Shown: positions 47,045 to 56,007, numbered from the stretch's first letter. The stretch: 64,000 bases of DNA from Methylophilus sp. QUAN (GCF_015354445.1 NZ_JADKYT010000002.1:434001-498000), one strand, 5' to 3'. Translations and numbers: made by a program. Notes: generated from the sequence alone by a model not told the origin.

Positions 47045-49294
47045 CTATTTATGAGAACGTTTGGAAGAGAGTTTGCTGCGATGTTGTTGCAGTTGCGTGC
47101 GCGTCTCTTCGTAGCAGTCTGCGACGGCCTGATAGAGGCCGGAAATAGTCTGGGCATCTTCCATGCTCAACCCCAGTAAATGGCGGCTGAGTTTGCTAAG
47201 TGGAATCAGGCCCATGTTGGCCGATTCACCAGCCAACTCATGCGCCAGTTTATGAACTTGCTCGAAGTTTAAATCAAGGCTTGCTTTACCCAGCGCGCGC
47301 AGCAAGACGTCGGTGGAGTCAATAAACTCTGTGATGAGTTTGTGCAGGAATGCTTCGCCGCCACCCAGTTTTAACAGGTGTGCCATGCGGTCATCATCCA
47401 GCAATGGTTCAACGGTTGGGCTGATGCTGGCGATTTTGGGGCCAGGCGTAGAGGCCGGTTTGGCAGCCCTCATCGGCGAATCAGGTGATCTTGAATCAAT
47501 AAATGCGGGTGCCACAGGCGTGGCTGCTGCTGGCTCTGCGGTTGTGTTTTTAGGTTTTCTACGTCTGATAGGCGCCACTTGCGCGACCTGTTCAGTTTCA
47601 ATCGTGCTGGCGATGGCTTCGATCAGGCTTTGGATTTGTCTTGAAACCACAGGCTTGGTCAATACTTGATACACACCGGCGCGTAAACAGCGGTCTTGCG
47701 TGGTTTTAGTCGCATCAGCCGTCAGAATCACGGTCCTGATCGGTTTGCTGCCAGGCAGGGCATTGTGGATGTTAAACACCTCAAGGCCGTTCATTTCCGG
47801 CATGTTGTAATCGAGGATCATCAAGTCGAACTGATGATGTTCCAATGCGTCCAGCGCGGCATCACCGTTGTCTACTGCTTTGACCACGCAGTGCATTCTT
47901 TGCAGGGTTTCGTTCAGGATCAAGCGGTTGACCACATTGTCATCCGCAATCAACACGCGAATTTTTTTACGGAATTTAGTGTGGCTGCTTAATGGCACCA
48001 CATTTGACTGGCTATCCAGGTTGATTTCGTTGATCGCCTGCGGCGCAGGCGCAACTGCATGTAGCAACGGCAGGCTCACCACAAAGGTCGTGCCAACATT
48101 TTCCTGGCTGGTGACGCTTATTTTACCGCCCATGACTTCAACCAGCTGTTTGGCAATAGACGTGCCCAAACCGGTGCCACCATAGCGTCTGGTAATGCTA
48201 CTGTCTGCCTGGGTGAAGCTATCAAAAATCAATGGCAGGGCGTCGCTTTTAATGCCGATACCGGTATCGCGAATACGGAAGCTGAGCTTGCTCATGTCGG
48301 CATGCCCCTGCATCACGCTAACCACAACATCAACCCCTCCGTGCTGGGTAAATTTAATGGCGTTGGCAATCAGGTTAGTTAACACCTGCTCGAGGTGATG
48401 CATGCTGCCCACGTAATGGCGTTCGACCAGCGGGTCAAGGTGAAATCTGAGCCATAACTGTTTGCGTTCGACCTCAATCTGGAACATCAATTGCAGGCGC
48501 TGGATCAGGTCCGGCAGGAAGAAGGTGATTTCTTCCAGCTCCACTTTGCCTTTTTCGATTTTGCTGATATCCAGTACGTCATTAATCAGCTTTTTCAGGC
48601 TGGAGGCAGAGGTGCCTACCATTTTAAGCAGTTCAGATTGTTTGCTATCCAGCTTGGTTTGGGCGATTAATTCACTGGCACCAATAATGCCGTTCAGCGG
48701 GGTGCGCATTTCATGGCTGATATTGGACAGGAAATTGGTTTTTGCCTCACTGGCTTGTCCTGCTTCCTTGGTGGCTTTTTCTAAGCTAACCAGCAGACGT
48801 AAGGCATGCGGCGGAATCAATAGCAAGGTCAGTAAAAAGCCATAAGCTAAATGCTGGTGCTGGTTCCAGTAGGGATTTAAATAGAGGGTCAGGCTAAAGC
48901 CAATCAGGCTGAAGACATAACAGCCTTTAAAAAACTTGGTGCCATAGCGCAAGCCATAGCCGATGATAAGCCAGAGGTAAATGCCAATAAACACGCCAGC
49001 CATTGAACCCGAAATCATCTGTTCAAGCGAGGTGGCGGTGATGTCCATGATCATCGCCGTCCACTGGCGCTTTTCATTTTTTTGCGGATTCTGCAGGATG
49101 TTGTATAACATCAGAAAGCCCAGGCACAGATAAATCAGGCAAAGTAATACGGGCTCAAAACTGCTGTGATTGACCAGAAGGTAGAGTGTGATAAAACTAA
49201 CGAAAACAACACGGATAAGAGCCTGCTCAGTTTCATAACTGATAGACTTTATTTCTGTCACTTTCTGCTTTAACTGTCTAACTAAATCTCGCAT
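47045..49294 (-). CDS. rpfC: RpfC-type hybrid sensor histidine kinase (DSF sensor)
   Basis: A 749-residue inner-membrane hybrid kinase. It has several N-terminal transmembrane helices (about residues 25-190), a HisKA domain with the phospho-His in FLSNISHEMRTPLNG, and a HATPase domain (LIANAIKFT, DTGIGI, GGTGLGTSI). The receiver has phospho-Asp in LMILDYNMPEMNG, and the C-terminal Hpt domain has KLAHELAGESANMG. This is the RpfC arrangement. The ATG at 49294 is chosen over a TTG two codons upstream. It is convergent with rpfF, 23 bases apart. No rpfG partner is in the window, so the output response regulator must be elsewhere or different. Confidence 0.9.
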   Translation of the reverse strand: MRDLVRQLKQKVTEIKSISYETEQALIRVVFVSFITLYLLVNHSSFEPVLLCLIYLCLGFLMLYNILQNPQKNEKRQWTAMIMDITATSLEQMISGSMAGVFIGIYLWLIIGYGLRYGTKFFKGCYVFSLIGFSLTLYLNPYWNQHQHLAYGFLLTLLLIPPHALRLLVSLEKATKEAGQASEAKTNFLSNISHEMRTPLNGIIGASELIAQTKLDSKQSELLKMVGTSASSLKKLINDVLDISKIEKGKVELEEITFFLPDLIQRLQLMFQIEVERKQLWLRFHLDPLVERHYVGSMHHLEQVLTNLIANAIKFTQHGGVDVVVSVMQGHADMSKLSFRIRDTGIGIKSDALPLIFDSFTQADSSITRRYGGTGLGTSIAKQLVEVMGGKISVTSQENVGTTFVVSLPLLHAVAPAPQAINEINLDSQSNVVPLSSHTKFRKKIRVLIADDNVVNRLILNETLQRMHCVVKAVDNGDAALDALEHHQFDLMILDYNMPEMNGLEVFNIHNALPGSKPIRTVILTADATKTTQDRCLRAGVYQVLTKPVVSRQIQSLIEAIASTIETEQVAQVAPIRRRKPKNTTAEPAAATPVAPAFIDSRSPDSPMRAAKPASTPGPKIASISPTVEPLLDDDRMAHLLKLGGGEAFLHKLITEFIDSTDVLLRALGKASLDLNFEQVHKLAHELAGESANMGLIPLSKLSRHLLGLSMEDAQTISGLYQAVADCYEETRTQLQQHRSKLSSKRSHK

Positions 49295-49343
49295 GCTCAA
49301 TCATGTTCAGGGTTATACGCTTACTCGGTACTGGCGCAGGAAA

Positions 49344-49375
49344 AATCTAATCTATATGGGGAATCTAACCTATAT
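49344..49375. promoter_or_regulatory. Tandem 14-bp direct repeat upstream of rpfC
   Basis: AATCTAATCTATAT (49344-49357) and AATCTAACCTATAT (49362-49375) differ at one base and are 18 bases apart. They lie in the 238-base gap between rpfC and the divergent DUF2914 gene, about 50-80 bases before rpfC, and may bind a regulator of either gene. Confidence 0.45.
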
Positions 49376-49532
49376 TGATAGTTAACGGACTTTTCTTAAG
49401 ATAACTTAAATTTTAGCAGGCTCGATTTGATTATCAAAGGAAGTTTACTTTTGGCAACCCAAAATAATAGTATGGTTGACGGCATCTGTGATAAAAATGC
49501 CGATATTCTGACCTTTTTATCGATTTATCTGC

Positions 49533-50651
49533 ATGACTAACCCTATTGAGACTGAACAGCCTTCCAGATTGTCGCGCTGGCTGGCGCGTAGCCGCATGGT
49601 GTTGCCGATTTCCTTTTTTATCGGCGGCTTTGTCTGGGATGCCATTACCATAGGCAAAAAAGTTGCGCTGTCCGACATGGCGATTTTTGCCGGGTATTTA
49701 TTACTGGCCGCGTTACTGATGTACCAGTTGGCTGAGCCTTCCTCTTCGGTCAGGCGTATGGGCGAGCGTTTGTTAAGCTGGCAGTGGTTACAAAGTAAAC
49801 TCTCACGCTGGACTGTACAGGACTGGCCCTACTGGATATTACAGTTTTTATTCGGCAGCCTGCTGAGCGCCTTGTTCATCCTTTATTTTAAAAGCTCCAG
49901 TTATGGCCTGGCGTGGGTCGTCACACTGGTCTTGGGTGTATTGCTGGTAGCCAATGAGTTTATGGAGGGCGAATATCGTCGCCTCAGTTTGTGCTGGAGC
50001 ATGTTTGGTCTGTGCACGATTTTGTGGTGTAACTTTGCTTTTCCGTTTTTGTTTGGCAGCGTGCATGCTGCCTGGTTTTATTTGAGCACCGTGCTGGGCG
50101 CGACCGTGACTTATGTGCTGTATCAGCGCGCGCCGCATCATGCAGGCCGTATCTGGCCGGTGTGGGTGATTGCCGGTTTGCTGATGCTGGCTTACCGCGC
50201 AGACATGATTCCGCCTGTGCCATTGGTTAAACAGGCCGTGGTTGTCGCTTATGACCTGGAAAAGTCACCTGAAGGTTACTGGATGACCGTTGAGAAATCG
50301 CCCTGGTGGCAGTTCTGGCGTGTCGACAGCGATCATTTTTACCTGCAACCCGGGCAAAAGCTGGTGTGTTTTTCAGCGGTGTTTGCGCCGCAAGGCTTGC
50401 ACACCAAGCTGCTGCATGACTGGCAGAAAAAAGTGAAGGGTGAGTGGGTGAGTGTCTCCATGCCTGGTTTTTCACTCACTGGCGGCCGCGACAGTGGCTA
50501 CCGCGGATATACCTACAAAACCAACCTCACTGCGGGTGAGTGGCGTGTGCGTATCCAGACCGCTACCCGGCAAACGATTGCGGTCAACGCGTTTAGTGTG
50601 ACCATCAATAATCAGTCTGATCCGCAGCGGCGCACGCGTATCCGCTACTAG
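49533..50651 (+). CDS. Integral membrane protein with C-terminal DUF2914 domain
   Basis: A 372-residue protein. The first two-thirds contain seven or so hydrophobic segments (about residues 23-235). The last about 100 residues form a soluble DUF2914-type domain with HDWQKKVKGEWVSVSMPG and YRGYTYKTNLTAGEWRVRI. Members of this family are unstudied as far as I know. It diverges from rpfC and converges with rlmJ, 7 bases apart. No function can be assigned. Confidence 0.75.
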   Translation: MTNPIETEQPSRLSRWLARSRMVLPISFFIGGFVWDAITIGKKVALSDMAIFAGYLLLAALLMYQLAEPSSSVRRMGERLLSWQWLQSKLSRWTVQDWPYWILQFLFGSLLSALFILYFKSSSYGLAWVVTLVLGVLLVANEFMEGEYRRLSLCWSMFGLCTILWCNFAFPFLFGSVHAAWFYLSTVLGATVTYVLYQRAPHHAGRIWPVWVIAGLLMLAYRADMIPPVPLVKQAVVVAYDLEKSPEGYWMTVEKSPWWQFWRVDSDHFYLQPGQKLVCFSAVFAPQGLHTKLLHDWQKKVKGEWVSVSMPGFSLTGGRDSGYRGYTYKTNLTAGEWRVRIQTATRQTIAVNAFSVTINNQSDPQRRTRIRY

Positions 50652-50658
50652 TGACTAG

Positions 50659-51495
50659 TCAGCGTTGCTGGCCTTCACAAGCCGCTTGTGCGCCTGCATC
50701 CTGTGCCAAGGTGTTTGCTAGCCAGTGCAGATGTGGCTCTACAGACTGCCGCAGCGTCCATGGCGGGTTAATCACCCACATGCCGCTGCCATACATGCCA
50801 AAGCCATCCGCTGACGGTTGCTGTACATCTAGCGTCACATGCAGATAATCTGTATTCAGGCTGCGCAGCTTGTCTATCATTTGCTGTGGCTCAGGCCGTT
50901 GCAGGCGCGGATACCAGATCAGGTAAGTGCCGGTGGCAAAGCGTTTTAAACTGTCTTTAATACAGTCAACCACACGTGCATAGTCATCTTTCACCTCATA
51001 AGGCGGGTCTATCAACACGATGCCGCGCTTGGTAGGTGGCGGCAAGCAGGCTTTAATGCCTTCAAACCCATCTTTCTGCTGTATCGAGACTTGTCTTTTT
51101 TGCGCTGCAAACTGTTGTTCAAGCAGTGCACCGTCGGCTGGGTGCAGTTCAAATAAGCGTAATTTGTCGGCTGCGTTTAAAAACTGGCTGGCAATGCAAG
51201 GCGAGCCAGGATAAAGACTCGCGTCACCTTGGCCTGCATCTGCCACTGCCTGCAAATAACCCTCAAAAATTTCGGGCGGCTGGCCTTGTTGCAGGCGCTG
51301 GATACCATCCACATATTCCGCGGTTTTGTTGGCTATCGCGCTATCGAGACGATAAAGACCCGCGCCCGCGTGGGTGTCTATGACCCAGTAAGCTTTATCT
51401 TTCTGGTTAAAATAATCCAGCACCAGGCTGTAAATCCAGTGTTTCAAGACGTCGGCGTGGTTGCCAGCGTGAAAGGCGTGACGGTAACTTAGCAT
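50659..51495 (-). CDS. rlmJ: 23S rRNA (adenine(2030)-N(6))-methyltransferase RlmJ
   Basis: A 278-residue SAM-dependent methyltransferase that methylates A2030 of 23S rRNA. It starts MLSYRHAFHAGNHADVLKH, characteristic of RlmJ, with DTHAGAGLY as the SAM-binding loop and IDPPYEVKDDY as the catalytic N6-adenine motif. It is convergent with the DUF2914 gene. Confidence 0.96.
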   Translation of the reverse strand: MLSYRHAFHAGNHADVLKHWIYSLVLDYFNQKDKAYWVIDTHAGAGLYRLDSAIANKTAEYVDGIQRLQQGQPPEIFEGYLQAVADAGQGDASLYPGSPCIASQFLNAADKLRLFELHPADGALLEQQFAAQKRQVSIQQKDGFEGIKACLPPPTKRGIVLIDPPYEVKDDYARVVDCIKDSLKRFATGTYLIWYPRLQRPEPQQMIDKLRSLNTDYLHVTLDVQQPSADGFGMYGSGMWVINPPWTLRQSVEPHLHWLANTLAQDAGAQAACEGQQR

Positions 51496-51581
51496 GCATA
51501 TATTCTCAATAAGCCGCCATTATAAGCTACAAAGTTTGCGCGCTCTTGTGAAAACCGGGTAACTTGCATTAGCATGCAAGC

Positions 51582-52310
51582 ATGAAACCTAGTCAAACAC
51601 ACACCGAACACACGCATGCGCACAATCATTCACATGAAGATTGCGCACACGATCACGCTACGCATGACCAGCACTCTCATGACGACCATAGCCATGATGA
51701 CCATGCACATGGCAATCCTTTCTGGATCCCTTTCCTGGCCATTGCACTATTCACAGTTGTAGAGTTTGTCGGCGGCATCTGGACCCAGTCGCTGGCTTTG
51801 CTCAGTGACGCCTGGCATATGTTGTTTGACGTGCTGGCACTCGGCCTGGCCATGTGGGCCGCGCACAGGGCACGTACCGGTCACCCGGCGTCGCAGCAAA
51901 CCGAGCTTCGCGTCTCCATGGTCAATGCTGTCTCCATGTTGCTGGTGACAGCAGGCATTGTCATCGAAGCCATCGAGCGCCTCAAACATCCAGTGTCAGT
52001 GGCTGGTGGCTATGTGAGTGTGATCGCGCTCGTGGGTTTGCTGGTTAACCTGTTTGTGGCCAAGCATATGCATCACCAGCACGAGCATCACGGCGGCGAT
52101 GCCAGCTTGAATCACCGCGCCGCATTTTTGCATGTACTGGGTGATCTACTCGGGTCGGTGACTGCTGTCGCCGCTGGTGTGGTGATTTATTTCACTGGCT
52201 GGATGACCATAGACCCGATTTTGTCTATCCTGATTTCATTGCTGTTATTAGTGGTCACCCTCAACCTTATCCGCGACATCTATCGCGGTAAATCCGGCCA
52301 TCACCACTAA
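51582..52310 (+). CDS. Cation diffusion facilitator (CDF) metal transporter, short form
   Basis: A 242-residue inner-membrane exporter of divalent metals such as zinc or cobalt. A His/Asp-rich N-terminus (many HSHDDH repeats, residues 5-42) precedes six transmembrane helices. The metal-site pairs HxxxD in TM2 (SDAWHMLFDV) and TM5 (HVLGD) are intact, and a His-rich loop (MHHQHEHHGG) lies between TM4 and TM5. The usual C-terminal cytoplasmic domain (about 80 residues) is missing; the protein ends in GHHH shortly after TM6. The 4-oxalocrotonate tautomerase-like gene follows after 31 bases. Confidence 0.9.
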   Translation: MKPSQTHTEHTHAHNHSHEDCAHDHATHDQHSHDDHSHDDHAHGNPFWIPFLAIALFTVVEFVGGIWTQSLALLSDAWHMLFDVLALGLAMWAAHRARTGHPASQQTELRVSMVNAVSMLLVTAGIVIEAIERLKHPVSVAGGYVSVIALVGLLVNLFVAKHMHHQHEHHGGDASLNHRAAFLHVLGDLLGSVTAVAAGVVIYFTGWMTIDPILSILISLLLLVVTLNLIRDIYRGKSGHHH

Positions 52311-52341
52311 TTTATTTTTGATTCATTAAAGGAGCGTCAAT

Positions 52342-52521
52342 ATGCCTTACGTCAATGTCAAACTTGCAGGCTCTGTGACCAAAGAGCAAAAGAAACTGAT
52401 TGCCAAGGAAATCACCGAAACCCTGCAAAAACACGCCCAGAAACCGGCGAATTACACCTACATTGTATTTGAAGAGGTGGAATACGAAGACTGGGCGATT
52501 GGTGGCGAGCTTTTAGGTTAG
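52342..52521 (+). CDS. 4-Oxalocrotonate tautomerase-like small protein
   Basis: A 59-residue protein with the catalytic N-terminal Pro right after Met (MPYVNVKLAG) and the rest of the 4-OT fold (EQKKLIAKEITETLQKH, YIVFEEV). Members tautomerise enol/keto acids; the natural substrate cannot be told. An AAGGAG site lies 7 bases upstream. It is probably co-transcribed with the CDF gene. Confidence 0.85.
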   Translation: MPYVNVKLAGSVTKEQKKLIAKEITETLQKHAQKPANYTYIVFEEVEYEDWAIGGELLG

Positions 52522-52560
52522 CTCAATCTTGATAAGCGAGCTTTTCAATTAAGTTGATAA

Positions 52561-52917
52561 ATGATGCACACCATTGAAGACTTGAAGCAGGCAAATGCAG
52601 CGCTTGATGAGGTGGCCGAGCGATGGTCGGCTGCCTATTCTGTCAATTGCATTAATCCGTTGGATGCGGAAGCTAAGGCGGCGGCAGAGAAGGTTCGCCA
52701 TATTGAAGAAGACCTTAAACGTCGCGGGCTTTTACCTTTCACAGCGCATGAACTGTTGGAAGAGAGTTTAGATCAGAGATATCCAGATGCGCAGAGCAGG
52801 GAAGTTGTCTTATACAACGGCAAAAGATATCGACGACGATTTTATCCATTGGCGTTAAGCAAATCTGGAAAGAGCGTTAAGCAATGGAGAAAGGAATGGG
52901 AACCACTAGATGATTAA
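52561..52917 (+). CDS. Hypothetical protein
   Basis: A 118-residue soluble, charged protein with a helical N-terminal half (IEDLKQANAALDEVAERWSA) and a basic C-terminal part containing YNGKRYRRRFYPLALSK. No domain is recognised. It starts ATGATG, and either Met could be used. The ribosome-binding site is weak. It may be real since the frame is long and in the same direction as its neighbours, but confidence is moderate. Confidence 0.55.
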   Translation: MMHTIEDLKQANAALDEVAERWSAAYSVNCINPLDAEAKAAAEKVRHIEEDLKRRGLLPFTAHELLEESLDQRYPDAQSREVVLYNGKRYRRRFYPLALSKSGKSVKQWRKEWEPLDD

Positions 52918-53007
52918 TTGATAGCTGTTTAACGGCTGACAGTTTCTTTCAAGCTTGATCATCTGACGGGAGTCACTTGAGCAAACATCTGGTGCTAAAA
53001 TGCCGTC

Positions 53008-54807
53008 ATGTTTGACCCCAAGCCCATCCTCAAAAACCTGCCTAATTTGCCTGGTGTTTACCGCATGCTGAATGCGGAAAATACCGTGATTTATGTTGGC
53101 AAGGCCAAAGACCTGAAAAAACGGGTTTCCAGCTACTTTAATAAAAACCTGGCCAGTCCGCGTACCAAAATGATGGTATCGCAGATTGCAAATATTGAGA
53201 CCACGGTGACGCGCTCGGAAGCTGAGGCGTTGTTGCTGGAGAATAACCTGATTAAAGGCTTGATGCCGCGTTACAACGTGTTGTTCCGCGATGACAAGTC
53301 TTATCCCTATATCGCGTTGACTGGCGATGCGTATCCCAGATTGGCGTTCCATCGTGGGTCGCAGCGCAAGGGCAGCCAGTATTTCGGCCCTTTTCCGAGT
53401 TCGCCAGCGGTGCGCGAGAGCATACAGCTGCTACAAAAAGTATTCAAATTGCGTACCTGCGAAAACACCGTGTTTGCCAACCGTTCGCGGCCTTGTTTGC
53501 AATACCAGATTGCCCGTTGTACGGCGCCTTGCGTGAAGTTGATTTCCCAAGAGGATTACGCCGGTGATGTACGCCATGCCGCGATGTTTTTGTTAGGTAA
53601 GACCAGTGAGGTCATTGATTCTCTGGCGGATGGCATGAATGTGGCGGCTGAGGCGATGGAGTATGAGCAGGCGGCCATTTTGCGTGATCGTATCCAGGCG
53701 TTGCGTCAGGTGCAGGCCAAACAGTTTGTCAGTGACTTTAGTGTTAGCGATGCCGATGTGATTGCCTGCGCAGAAGTGCAGGGCCAGCATTGCATTAACC
53801 TGGTCATGATCCGTGGTGGCCGCCATTTGGGTGACAAGAGCTTTTTCCCTAAAAATAGCCAGGATGCAGAGTTAGCCGAAACGGTAGAAGCGTTTATCAC
53901 CCAGTATTACCTGTCGCAAAATACGCCGCCATTGTTGGTGTGTGGCGCCGAGATTGATAAAACCGAATTTGAAGACATGCTGAGCGAGCAGTCCGGGCGC
54001 AAGATCCGTGTACTGACCAATGCCATCGGCGATAAAAAAGTCTGGCTGAAAATGGCGCAAACCAATGCCGAACTGGCCTTGCAGCAGCGCCAGGCGACCT
54101 CTGCTAGTCAACAGGCACGCTTGCTGTCATTACGCGAAGCACTCAAGCTGGCAGAGAATACCGAGCGCATTGAATGCTTTGATATTAGTCATACCATGGG
54201 CGAGGCCACGGTGGGCAGTTGCGTGGTGTTTGACCGTGGTGATATGCAGAATAGCGAATACCGACGTTATAACGTCACTGGCATCACGCCAGGCGATGAT
54301 TATGCTGCCATGCGCGATGTATTGACGCGCCGCTATAAAAAAGTGGCCGCAGGCGAGGGCAAGCGGCCAGACCTGATTTTTATTGATGGTGGCAAAGGCC
54401 AGCTTGGCGTGGCGATTGAAGTGATGCAGGAGGTCGGCCTGGAGGATATTTTATTGGTCGGTATTGCCAAAGGGGAGGAGCGAAAACCTGGTCTGGAAAC
54501 CATGATTTTCTCTGACACTGGTGAAATGCTGAACTTGCCTACCGATAATCCAGGCTTGCACTTGTTACAACAAATTCGTGATGAGGCGCACCGGTTTGCC
54601 ATCACGGGGCATCGTGCAAAACGCGCCAAAGCCAGAATTACCTCTAGCCTGGAAGAGATTGAAGGCGTTGGCGCCAAGCGCCGCAAAGCCTTGCTGACGC
54701 GATTTGGTGGCCTGGATGGGATAAAAAGTGCTAGCATAGACGAGATTGCCCAAGTCGAAGGCATTAGCCTGGCCTTGGCTCAAACCATTTACGACCGCTT
54801 GCATTAA
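53008..54807 (+). CDS. uvrC: Excinuclease ABC subunit C
   Basis: A 599-residue nucleotide-excision repair endonuclease. It has the GIY-YIG domain (LPGVYRML, VIYVGKAKDL), a cysteine-containing linker, a UVR domain near residues 200-235, an RNase H-like C-terminal nuclease (ECFDISHTMGEATVGSCVVF, IDGGKGQL) and tandem HhH motifs at the end (EIEGVGAKRRKALLTRFGG). Length is normal. pgsA follows after 43 bases, a common uvrC-pgsA pairing in proteobacteria. Confidence 0.97.
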   Translation: MFDPKPILKNLPNLPGVYRMLNAENTVIYVGKAKDLKKRVSSYFNKNLASPRTKMMVSQIANIETTVTRSEAEALLLENNLIKGLMPRYNVLFRDDKSYPYIALTGDAYPRLAFHRGSQRKGSQYFGPFPSSPAVRESIQLLQKVFKLRTCENTVFANRSRPCLQYQIARCTAPCVKLISQEDYAGDVRHAAMFLLGKTSEVIDSLADGMNVAAEAMEYEQAAILRDRIQALRQVQAKQFVSDFSVSDADVIACAEVQGQHCINLVMIRGGRHLGDKSFFPKNSQDAELAETVEAFITQYYLSQNTPPLLVCGAEIDKTEFEDMLSEQSGRKIRVLTNAIGDKKVWLKMAQTNAELALQQRQATSASQQARLLSLREALKLAENTERIECFDISHTMGEATVGSCVVFDRGDMQNSEYRRYNVTGITPGDDYAAMRDVLTRRYKKVAAGEGKRPDLIFIDGGKGQLGVAIEVMQEVGLEDILLVGIAKGEERKPGLETMIFSDTGEMLNLPTDNPGLHLLQQIRDEAHRFAITGHRAKRAKARITSSLEEIEGVGAKRRKALLTRFGGLDGIKSASIDEIAQVEGISLALAQTIYDRLH

Positions 54808-54850
54808 TCGCGGGTAAATGGCCCTTGTATGCATCCATAGACGAATAAAC

Positions 54851-55432
54851 ATGTGGAATATCCCAAATATACTTACCTTGTTGCGCATCGGCATGATTCC
54901 GGTGTTTGTCGGTATCTTTTACCTGCCTGCCAATGCTGTCACCGCTGATGGCCTGCCAGCCCACTGGGTCAACTTAACCGCTGCCAGTGTGTTTATCCTG
55001 GCGGCATTCACAGATTGGCTGGATGGCTACTGGGCGCGCAAATATCACCAGATGTCCAAATTTGGCGCGTTTTTAGACCCTGTGGCCGACAAACTCATGG
55101 TCGCTGCGGCCTTGATTGTACTGGTTGAGTTAAATCGCGCAGGCGCGGTGGTGGCGTTGATTATCATCGGACGCGAAATTGCGATCAGCGCCTTGCGTGA
55201 ATGGATGGCCAGCATAGGCAAAAGCGCCAACGTGGCTGTGGCCATGGTGGGCAAGGTCAAAACGGCTGCGCAAATGGTCGCAATTACCTTATTGCTCTGG
55301 TATGACCCTTTGTTTGGGTTAGATGTGCAATGGCTGGGGGAATGGCTGATCGTGATCGCCGCATTACTGACCTTGATTTCCATGGGTTACTACTTGCGCG
55401 CAGCTTGGCCGGCAATACGCGAAACCATCTAA
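54851..55432 (+). CDS. pgsA: CDP-diacylglycerol-glycerol-3-phosphate 3-phosphatidyltransferase
   Basis: A 193-residue inner-membrane enzyme that makes phosphatidylglycerol phosphate. The CDP-alcohol phosphotransferase motif is complete: D-G-x2-A-R-x8-G-x3-D-x3-D across WLDGYWARKYHQMSKFGAFL and the following DPVADK. Several transmembrane helices are visible. The ATG at 54851 gives the family start MWNIPNILTLLRI; the frame is open to 54818. tRNA genes follow 106 bases downstream. Confidence 0.95.
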   Translation: MWNIPNILTLLRIGMIPVFVGIFYLPANAVTADGLPAHWVNLTAASVFILAAFTDWLDGYWARKYHQMSKFGAFLDPVADKLMVAAALIVLVELNRAGAVVALIIIGREIAISALREWMASIGKSANVAVAMVGKVKTAAQMVAITLLLWYDPLFGLDVQWLGEWLIVIAALLTLISMGYYLRAAWPAIRETI

Positions 55433-55474
55433 AAAAGCAATCATAAAAAAGAAACATTATTTTCAAAATCGTCC

Positions 55475-55502
55475 TTGACACCGGTCTCAAAATCATTAAA
55501 AT
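55475..55502 (+). promoter_or_regulatory. Sigma-70 promoter of the tRNA cluster
   Basis: TTGACA (55475-55480) and TAAAAT (55497-55502) are 16 bases apart, 36 bases before the first tRNA. The -35 is a perfect match to consensus. Confidence 0.75.
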
Positions 55503-55538
55503 GCCAGCTTCTTTACGACACATGACGTAAGGAAATAC

Positions 55539-55614
55539 GCGGGAATAGCTCAGTTGGTAGAGCGCAACCTTGCCAAGGTTGAGGTCGCGAGTTCGAGACT
55601 CGTTTCCCGCTCCA
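55539..55614 (+). tRNA. tRNA-Gly(GCC), first copy
   Basis: A 76-base cloverleaf with acceptor arms GCGGGAA/TTCCCGC, anticodon GCC in the loop TTGCCAA, T-loop GTTCGAGAC and encoded CCA end. A 76-base copy identical in sequence lies at 55768-55843. Confidence 0.96.
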
Positions 55615-55621
55615 AATTTCG

Positions 55622-55645
55622 GGGAAAGCGCCGCTTTCCCTTTTT
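55622..55645 (+). terminator. Terminator-like hairpin inside the tRNA cluster
   Basis: GGGAAAGCG and CGCTTTCCC form a perfect near-loopless inverted repeat followed by TTTTT, between tRNA-Gly and tRNA-Cys. It could cause partial termination or serve as a processing stem. Confidence 0.6.
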
Positions 55646-55675
55646 AACATAAGAAGTTTTTATGTTGTTGGTTCT

Positions 55676-55749
55676 GGCGCGATAGCAAAGCGGTTATGCC
55701 GCGGCCTGCAAAGCCGTTTAGGCCGGTTCGACTCCGGCTCGCGCCTCCA
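55676..55749 (+). tRNA. tRNA-Cys(GCA)
   Basis: A 74-base cloverleaf with acceptor arms GGCGCGA/TCGCGCC, anticodon GCA in CTGCAAA, T-loop GTTCGACTC and encoded CCA end. Confidence 0.96.
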
Positions 55750-55767
55750 GTCTCATGTAGCAAATAT

Positions 55768-55843
55768 GCGGGAATAGCTCAGTTGGTAGAGCGCAACCTT
55801 GCCAAGGTTGAGGTCGCGAGTTCGAGACTCGTTTCCCGCTCCA
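55768..55843 (+). tRNA. tRNA-Gly(GCC), second copy
   Basis: Identical over all 76 bases to the copy at 55539-55614, with shared short flanking sequence (AAATTTC) after the CCA, so a recent duplication is likely. Confidence 0.96.
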
Positions 55844-55920
55844 AATTTCTCTCAAGCACACATTCTGGATGCTACGCAAAGTAGCACAGAGTGTTAAAAT
55901 AAAAAGCTTGTTGACCTGCC

Positions 55921-56007
55921 GCCCGGATGGTGAAACTGGTAGACACAAGGGACTTAAAATCCCTCGGCTTAACGGCTGTGCCGGTTCGATTCCGGCTCCG
56001 GGCACCA
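55921..56007 (+). tRNA. tRNA-Leu(UAA)
   Basis: An 87-base class II tRNA with long variable arm, acceptor arms GCCCGGA/TCCGGGC, anticodon TAA in the loop CTTAAAA, T-loop GGTTCGATTCC and encoded CCA end. A small hairpin (TGCTAC/GTAGCA, 55870-55886) precedes it. Confidence 0.96.
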
